Positions 7,881-12,112 of a stretch of 12,112 nucleotides of DNA are shown piece by piece. The notes under the pieces are model-generated. The model saw nothing but the letters and a program-made list of their open reading frames with translations, was not told where the DNA came from and searched no databases. Source of the DNA: Bacteroidales bacterium (GTDB taxonomy: Bacteria > Bacteroidota > Bacteroidia > Bacteroidales > F082); NCBI GenBank assembly GCA_029933565.1, contig JAOZNY010000004.1, positions 23,613 through 35,724 on the forward strand, read 5' to 3'. Numbering within the stretch: the stretch's first letter is position 1; every line of letters begins with the position of its first letter. The translations under genes and the position numbers were made by a program.

Positions 7881-7886
7881 AGGAGG
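7881..7886 (+). other. Orphan Shine-Dalgarno-like AGGAGG in the sigma-factor leader
   Basis: A perfect AGGAGG ends 46 bases before the ATG at 7933, too far to serve it directly. No ATG, GTG or TTG lies at a normal distance after it. The only open stretch from a plausible point is nine codons from ATT (7897) to TAA (7924-7926), which is in frame with, and ends six bases before, the sigma-factor ATG. It may be a leader element or chance. Confidence 0.3.
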
Positions 7887-7932
7887 AACGCTATCGATTA
7901 AAATTTACCTTTTTTTGTATTTATAAACGAAT

Positions 7933-8529
7933 ATGGTAAAGATGAATCTGCAATCAGCATCCGAACATGAATTAATTTCCAATTATTTAAAAGGAGACCA
8001 TTCCTGTCTCCAAGTTCTCATTCAACGTCATCAATCGCGCTTATTTGCATATATTTTTATGCTTGTTAAGGATAAGCAGTTGGCCGATGATATTTTCCAG
8101 GATACCTACGTCAAGGTGATAAAAACCCTAAGGTCGGGAAAGTACAATGATGAAGGTAAGTTTATACAATGGGTAATGCGAATAGCCCACAACCTGACAA
8201 TTGACCATTTCAGGAAGTCGAAAAAACAAAACTTTGTAGAGAGTTATAATCCTGAATACGATATTTTCGATACTATCGGTCTTACTGACCCTTCTATCGA
8301 GGAAAGGATGGTAACAACACAAATCCACTCCGATGTTAAAGGTCTTTTAAAGCATCTGCCCGAAGAACAAAGGGAAGTGCTTTATTTAAGATGTTATGCC
8401 GGTTTGAGTTTTAAGGATATCTCAGAACAAACAGAAGTTAGCATTAATACCGCCTTGGGAAGAATGCGTTATGCTCTTATTAATCTGAGAAAATATATTG
8501 AAGAAAATAAGATGGTGCTTACGGCATAA
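7933..8529 (+). CDS. RNA polymerase sigma-70 family factor, ECF type
   Basis: This 198-residue protein has the two-domain layout of ECF sigma factors. Region 2 spans about residues 25-96, with core-binding and -10 recognition motifs around ADDIFQDTYVKVIKTL (51-66) and FIQWVMRIAHNLTIDHFRK (77-95). A non-conserved linker follows. Region 4 (about 138-190) begins LPEEQREVLYLRCYAGLSF and has a helix-turn-helix near 158-180 for the -35 element. Region 3 is absent. An in-frame TAA at 7924-7926 bars a longer start; Met4 (7942) is an alternative that fits how many relatives begin. No anti-sigma or FecR-like gene is next to it, so what releases or controls it is not visible. A near-consensus housekeeping promoter suggests constitutive transcription. 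Its target genes cannot be inferred. Confidence 0.93.
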   Translation: MVKMNLQSASEHELISNYLKGDHSCLQVLIQRHQSRLFAYIFMLVKDKQLADDIFQDTYVKVIKTLRSGKYNDEGKFIQWVMRIAHNLTIDHFRKSKKQNFVESYNPEYDIFDTIGLTDPSIEERMVTTQIHSDVKGLLKHLPEEQREVLYLRCYAGLSFKDISEQTEVSINTALGRMRYALINLRKYIEENKMVLTA

Positions 8530-8662
8530 AAGGGCTTAAGAGATATTTCTGGGGATATTTTTTTGTTATTGGTTTTACGATACAATCTAAAATAACAAAT
8601 TTCAATGTGCGAAAGATTACTGAGAAAAAATCTTTATTTCTGAATTTATTTGAGTAAAGGCA

Positions 8663-8761
8663 TCACGCAAAGGCCGCAAAGTTTTTACGCAAAGGTTCGC
8701 AAAGAAATATATTGCAAAAAACCTTAGCGAGTTTTTGAGGTACTTAGCACTCTTTGCGTGA
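8663..8761. repeat. Intergenic palindromic repeat of the CACGCAAAG/CTTTGCGTG type
   Basis: TCACGCAAAG (8663-8672) is exactly complementary to CTTTGCGTGA (8752-8761) and bounds a ~99-bp unit. Inside the left part two similar subunits follow each other: ACGCAAAGGC-CGCAAAG (8665-8681) and ACGCAAAGGTTCGCAAAG (8687-8704). The right part carries an imperfect complement around CCTTAGCGAG and ACTTAGCACTCTTTGCG. I recall closely similar CGCAAAG/CTTTGCG repeats as common between genes of Bacteroidota. It encodes nothing credible; a 72-codon minus-strand frame across it is fortuitous. Confidence 0.75.
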
Positions 8762-8973
8762 AAAGAGATGTTACATCTTGTCCACCGAGTTTGGAGCCGA
8801 TAGTTAACATATTTGTTTGGAATATAAATCTCCAATATTTAGGACTGATCCCACAAAACTTTAATTCTGAAAGAATTTTAATTACTGTTATTGTTTAATG
8901 TTTAGTCACGTGTTTCGACTTAATTAAAATCAATAAAGATTGAATCATGGGTTAATTATTTATCAATAAATCT

Positions 8974-8981
8974 TACCTTTG
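8974..8981 (+). promoter_or_regulatory. Putative -7 element for gcvT
   Basis: TACCTTTG is a full TAnnTTTG match and ends 19 bases before the gcvT ATG, predicting a leader of only about 10-15 bases. No TTG lies at a 19-22 base spacing upstream, so the -33 side is weak. AAGGA directly before the ATG is too close to act as a normal ribosome binding site. Confidence 0.5.
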
Positions 8982-9000
8982 CACCGCAAAAAATAAGGAA

Positions 9001-10086
9001 ATGAAAAAGACTGCTTTAAATAATATGCACCGCCAAATGGGTGGAAAAATGGTAGAATTTGTGGGCTTCGACATGCCTGTGCAATTTGAAGGCATTAATG
9101 CCGAACACGAAACAGTTAGGAACAAACTTGGCGTTTTCGATGTTTCGCATATGGGCGAGTTTTGGGTTGAAGGTGAGAATGCTTTTGATCTGGTTCAAAA
9201 AATATCGACCAACGATGTGACTGCCCTCACCGATGGAAAAGTTCAATACAGTTGTTTTCCAAATGGTAAAGGTGGAATAGTTGATGATTTTCTTTGCTAC
9301 CGTTTTGCTGCTGATAAATATTTATTGGTAGTAAATGCGGCAAATATTGATAAAGACTGGGCAAACCTTGTTGAACGAAATACTATTGGAGCAGTTATCA
9401 AAAATTCATCCGACGATATTTCACAATTAGCAATTCAAGGTCCACTTGCACTCAAAGCAATGCAAAAACTGACCACTGAGATTGTGGAAGATATGGAATA
9501 TTACACTTTTAAAGTATTGGAGTTTGCCGGTGTTAAAGATGTGATTTTTTCTACAACGGGTTATACAGGATCAGGTGGTTGTGAAATTTATTTCCCAAAT
9601 TCAGAAGCGGAAAATATTTACACAGCCGTACTTGAAGCAGGTGAAGAGTTTGGAATAAAGCCCATTGGTCTTGGTGCCCGCGATACTCTTAGGCTTGAAT
9701 CGGGTTTCTGCCTTTACGGTAACGATATTGACGACAATACATCACCAATAGCAGCAGGATTAGGCTGGATTACAAAGTTTGTTGATGGCAACGACTTTGT
9801 TGACAGACCACTTTTTGAAGAACAAAAATCAAATGGAGTTCCGCGTAGGCTTAAAGGTTTTGTAATGGAAGAAAGGGCAATCCCACGCCAGCATTACGAT
9901 GTTTGCGATGCCGATGGTAATATTGTTGGTGAGGTTACTTCAGGCACAATGTCGCCAATGCTAAAACAAGGTATTGGAATGGCTTACCTCGATAAACCTT
10001 ATTGGAAGGATGGCTCAGAAATATTTATTCGGGTTAGAAAAAAACTTGCAAAAGCAATTGTAAAAAGGCCTCCTTTTTATAAATAG
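9001..10086 (+). CDS. gcvT: Aminomethyltransferase, glycine cleavage system T protein
   Basis: GcvT takes the aminomethyl group from lipoylated H protein, releases ammonia and forms methylene-tetrahydrofolate in the cytosol. At 361 residues it has the standard length. The folate-binding GCV_T domain covers about 9-255, with GFDMPVQFEGI (22-32), FDVSHMGE (46-53), GGIVDD (91-96, containing the catalytic Asp), the TGYTGSGGCEIYF block (186-198) and GARDTLRLESG (225-235). The C-terminal barrel (about 281-358) carries GEVTSGTMSP (310-319) and GIGMAYL (324-330). In TGYTG-E-x-G-x-E-I the first Glu is Ser191 here, a variation that I would not expect to abolish activity. The genes for the P, H and L proteins are not in the window, so gcvT is unlinked. 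A strong terminator follows, indicating a single-gene transcript. Confidence 0.97.
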   Translation: MKKTALNNMHRQMGGKMVEFVGFDMPVQFEGINAEHETVRNKLGVFDVSHMGEFWVEGENAFDLVQKISTNDVTALTDGKVQYSCFPNGKGGIVDDFLCYRFAADKYLLVVNAANIDKDWANLVERNTIGAVIKNSSDDISQLAIQGPLALKAMQKLTTEIVEDMEYYTFKVLEFAGVKDVIFSTTGYTGSGGCEIYFPNSEAENIYTAVLEAGEEFGIKPIGLGARDTLRLESGFCLYGNDIDDNTSPIAAGLGWITKFVDGNDFVDRPLFEEQKSNGVPRRLKGFVMEERAIPRQHYDVCDADGNIVGEVTSGTMSPMLKQGIGMAYLDKPYWKDGSEIFIRVRKKLAKAIVKRPPFYK

Positions 10087-10108
10087 TAATAAACGAATTT
10101 GTCTTGAT

Positions 10109-10150
10109 AAAAAAACCTTTACTGGCTACGGCTGGTAAAGGTTTTTTTTT
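10109..10150 (+). terminator. Rho-independent terminator after gcvT
   Basis: An A7 tract and CCTTTAC (10109-10122) pair with GTAAAGG and seven T (10135-10148). The stem continues inward through two G-U pairs and two G-C pairs to a TACG loop (10127-10130), making about 18 bp. The T-tract runs nine bases (10142-10150). With A on one side and T on the other it could work in both directions. It starts 22 bases after the gcvT stop. Confidence 0.9.
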
Positions 10151-10157
10151 ATTTTTG
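10150..10157 (+). promoter_or_regulatory. Possible -7 element for the ASST-like gene, overlapping the gcvT terminator
   Basis: TATTTTTG matches TAnnTTTG and ends 21 bases before the ATG at 10179, the same spacing as at the other genes. Its first base is the last T of the gcvT terminator tract. No TTG lies where a -33 element would be, because that space is the hairpin itself. The match could be chance in a T-rich tract. Confidence 0.35.
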
Positions 10158-10178
10158 GATTGAATCAAAATCAATATT

Positions 10179-12002
10179 ATGAAAAAGTTATCCATACTTT
10201 CCGCTTTAATCATTTTTAGCATTAACCTTTTTTCTCAAATAAATTATTCTTCTACTGAAAACACTTCTAAAACCAATGCATTTTTCTTCAACGAATATTT
10301 GGATTTTAACTCAAATATTAATTTCACTGAGGATTTAAATGAAAAGGCAAAAAATTATCGCCAGTTGTTTGACTTGCCTGAGCAGTTTCCAGCAATTGAA
10401 ATAACAATAAGTAATAATCCAACCGCTGGTTACTATTTCCTCAATAGAATGAGCCAGAGCCCAGCTATATTTAGATATCTTATTATAATGGATACTCTTG
10501 GGTTTCCTGTTTACTATCAGGAAACAGATCCTGAACAATTGGTGATAAATTTTGAATTGCAGGAAACTGGATATCTCACATTTTGGGATCAGTCTGACAC
10601 TGTTTATTTTGAAATGGATAGTTCATACAATATTACAAATTCATATGGGGCTAAAAATGGCTACGACGCCGATGGTCATGAGATTATTGTTTTGGAGGAT
10701 GGTTCTTATTGGTTGATGATTTACGATACTCAAATGGTTGACATGAGCCAAATTGTACCCGGCGGTCAGGAAAATGCTTATGTTACTGGTATTGTAATTC
10801 AGCATATCGATGTTTTTGGGAATGTATTATTTGAATGGAATGGCTGGGATCATTTTGAAATTACCGATGGCGACCCTGCAATAGTTAATTTTCTTGCATT
10901 AGGTATTGACTATGTTCATGGTAATGCTATGGACTTTGATTTTGACGGAAACCTTTTACTTTCATCGCGTAACCTAAGTGAGATAACAAAAATTAATATC
11001 ACCACAGGCGATATAATGTGGCGATGGGGAGGCACACAGAATCAGTTTGAATTTATAGGCGACAGTGTGATGTTTTCGGCCCAGCACGACATAAGGTATA
11101 TGGGCAATAATAAGTATTCGCTGTTTGATAATGGTTGGGGCAATAATGTTAAATTTTCGCGTGCAGTTTGCTACGAACTTGATACCATTGAAATGACAGC
11201 AACTTTGATTAGTGATTATAATTATTTTGATGAGATGCTGTTTAGCCCATTTATGGGTAGTAATTACCATGGAGATGAAAATGAAAGTGTGGTTGGCTGG
11301 AGCATTAACCAACAACGGCACGTTCTTACTGAATACGATAGTTTAGGAAATGTTTTATTGGAAATGATGAGTGTCGATACTGGAGGACTTGTATCTTATA
11401 GGGCTGTTAAGCATCTTTGGGAAACCAATGCAATTGCTTTTAATCAGGATGAATATTATATTGATGAGGCAGATGTTGACGAAACTATTTCCATGGAGTT
11501 CGAATTTACAAATACATCAACCGAAGTGTTTTTGTTGAATGGATTCAACTCAAGCGATTTAGCATTTTCACTTTTGGAACTGCTCCCTATTTCTGTTTCT
11601 CCCTCCGAAACTCTGACTTTGAATTTACTTTTTTCTCCTAACGAGGAAAAGGCCTATACTTCTGCAATTTCGCTTTTTACCGATAATGAGCAAAAAAGAA
11701 TTGCCAAACAGTTTAGGGTGAATACTGCTGTGGTTACTTCATTGAATGAAATAATCGCATTGAAACCGGAGTTTAAATTATCGCCAAATCCTGCAAACAA
11801 TTCAGTATTGATTACTGCCAATAATAATTCAACTATTTATAATATTGAAGTTTTTAGTATTCTGGGAGAGAAAGTTATCTCAGAAACAATTGGCGGAACA
11901 AATCAATATTTATTAAATATAGAGAATCGAAAACAGGGTGTTTACATAGTGAGATTAGAAACTTCAAATGGCGTTGTTTCTAAGCGTTTGCTGATTAAAT
12001 AA
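10179..12002 (+). CDS. Secreted arylsulfotransferase-like (ASST family) protein with T9SS sorting tail
   Basis: The 607-residue protein has a signal peptide (hydrophobic residues 4-18, likely cleavage after FSQ near residue 20). Residues ~75-415 resemble the beta-propeller of arylsulfotransferases: DADGHEIIVLEDGSYWLM (163-180), YVHGNAMDFDFDGNLLLSSRN (245-265), TKINITTGDIMWRWGG (270-285) and FSAQHDIRYM (299-308). His167, His247, Arg264 and His303 are the candidates for the sulfate-binding and transfer residues of the family. Residues ~425-515 look like an Ig/ASH-type beta-sandwich. The last ~75 residues, from LSPNPANN (534-541) to GVYIVRLETSNGVVSKRLLIK, are a T9SS type A signal. Known ASSTs move sulfate between phenolic compounds in the periplasm; here surface or secreted location is inferred and enzyme activity is unproven, because many Bacteroidota members of this family are uncharacterised. 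It stands alone downstream of the gcvT terminator. Confidence 0.82.
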   Translation: MKKLSILSALIIFSINLFSQINYSSTENTSKTNAFFFNEYLDFNSNINFTEDLNEKAKNYRQLFDLPEQFPAIEITISNNPTAGYYFLNRMSQSPAIFRYLIIMDTLGFPVYYQETDPEQLVINFELQETGYLTFWDQSDTVYFEMDSSYNITNSYGAKNGYDADGHEIIVLEDGSYWLMIYDTQMVDMSQIVPGGQENAYVTGIVIQHIDVFGNVLFEWNGWDHFEITDGDPAIVNFLALGIDYVHGNAMDFDFDGNLLLSSRNLSEITKINITTGDIMWRWGGTQNQFEFIGDSVMFSAQHDIRYMGNNKYSLFDNGWGNNVKFSRAVCYELDTIEMTATLISDYNYFDEMLFSPFMGSNYHGDENESVVGWSINQQRHVLTEYDSLGNVLLEMMSVDTGGLVSYRAVKHLWETNAIAFNQDEYYIDEADVDETISMEFEFTNTSTEVFLLNGFNSSDLAFSLLELLPISVSPSETLTLNLLFSPNEEKAYTSAISLFTDNEQKRIAKQFRVNTAVVTSLNEIIALKPEFKLSPNPANNSVLITANNNSTIYNIEVFSILGEKVISETIGGTNQYLLNIENRKQGVYIVRLETSNGVVSKRLLIK

Positions 12003-12087
12003 TGATGAAATTACTATGATACAGAAAATGAAGTTGTTAAAATTTGAATATCTCGTGGTTTAAAATTGAAAAATTGATTTCCGATAA

Positions 12088-12112
12088 CTCCCATCTTGAG
12101 AGGGGAATAAGG
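12088..12112. repeat. Start of a possible palindromic repeat at the right edge
   Basis: CTCCCATCTTGAGAGGGG (12088-12105) is a near-palindrome with one mismatched pair, followed by AATAAGG at the window end. It resembles the CCCCTCTTGAGAGGGG palindromes I recall from Bacteroidota intergenic DNA, which usually continue into a longer G-rich arm; the rest lies outside the window. The bases between the last stop and this point (12003-12087) show nothing else. Confidence 0.4.

Larger units (their letters stand above)
8530..9000. other. 471-bp intergenic region between the sigma-factor gene and gcvT
   Basis: No credible protein or tRNA is visible. The left third is AT-rich without a clear terminator for the sigma-factor gene; a 9-bp A/T inverted repeat with a 20-base loop (8562-8570 with 8591-8599) is too weak to call. 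The middle holds the CACGCAAAG-type repeat (8663-8761). The right end holds the gcvT -7 element. The stretch 8762-8940 shows nothing I can name. Confidence 0.6.

Noticed and set aside
8562..8599. 9-bp inverted repeat TTTGTTATT / AATAACAAA as terminator of the sigma-factor gene
   Set aside because: The stem is nearly all A/T, the loop is 20 bases and no T-tract follows, so it is not distinguishable from chance in AT-rich DNA.
8766..8778. AGATGT-T-ACATCT palindrome
   Set aside because: It is too short, has no loop and no relation to a gene start; likely chance.
8617..8835. 72-codon minus-strand frame after the sigma-factor gene
   Set aside because: It is mostly the CGCAAAG-type palindromic repeat read through; the translation resembles no protein family.
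7933..10086. An operon or functional unit of the sigma factor with gcvT
   Set aside because: A 471-bp gap with a repeat and a separate -7 element for gcvT separates them, so there is no sign of co-transcription.
10974..11321. 115-codon minus-strand frame inside the ASST-like gene
   Set aside because: It is antisense to a long, well-supported gene and has no recognisable motif.
1..12112. CRISPR array, tRNA, rRNA, prophage, integrase or complete insertion sequence
   Set aside because: I looked for regular spaced repeats, tRNA-like cloverleaf elements and transposase or integrase motifs on both strands and saw none.

Overview
The window looks like a chromosomal segment from a member of the Bacteroidota, probably Bacteroidales or a relative. 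The composition is AT-rich. Most genes have a TAnnTTTG-type -7 element just upstream and no usable Shine-Dalgarno sequence. Two secreted proteins end in a type IX secretion (T9SS) C-terminal sorting domain. The intergenic gaps carry palindromic repeats of kinds I recall from this phylum. The assignment rests on these traits and protein style, not on a marker gene.

Layout from left to right. Positions 1-1817 on the minus strand hold a large multi-pass membrane protein of the glycosyltransferase-39/PMT-like type, apparently starting at TTG; the window ends within its last visible codon or at its stop. It is divergent from a Cys/Met-metabolism PLP enzyme (1993-3198, +), which is closed by a strong hairpin terminator. 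Next is a secreted alpha/beta-hydrolase esterase with an N-terminal starch-binding-like domain and a T9SS tail (3342-4733, +). A 232-bp convergent gap with a nested inverted repeat separates it from uvrA (4966-7779, -). A short divergent promoter region separates uvrA from an ECF-type sigma factor (7933-8529, +). A 471-bp gap with a repeat of the CACGCAAAG type follows. Then comes gcvT (9001-10086, +), with a terminator whose T-tract may double as the -7 element of the last gene. That gene (10179-12002, +) encodes a secreted arylsulfotransferase-like protein with a T9SS tail. The right edge cuts into what may be another palindromic repeat.

The genes look like independent single-gene transcription units rather than a pathway. 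UvrA (DNA repair), GcvT (one-carbon metabolism) and the PLP enzyme (sulfur amino acids) are housekeeping. The esterase and the ASST-like protein are probably exported cargo of the same secretion system. The sigma factor has no visible anti-sigma partner here, so its regulon cannot be inferred.

I found no convincing new multi-gene system. The parts most worth a second look are the intergenic ones: four different palindromic repeats, one of them nested and flanked by direct repeats; an orphan AGGAGG in the sigma-factor leader; and the overlap of terminator and promoter before the last gene.
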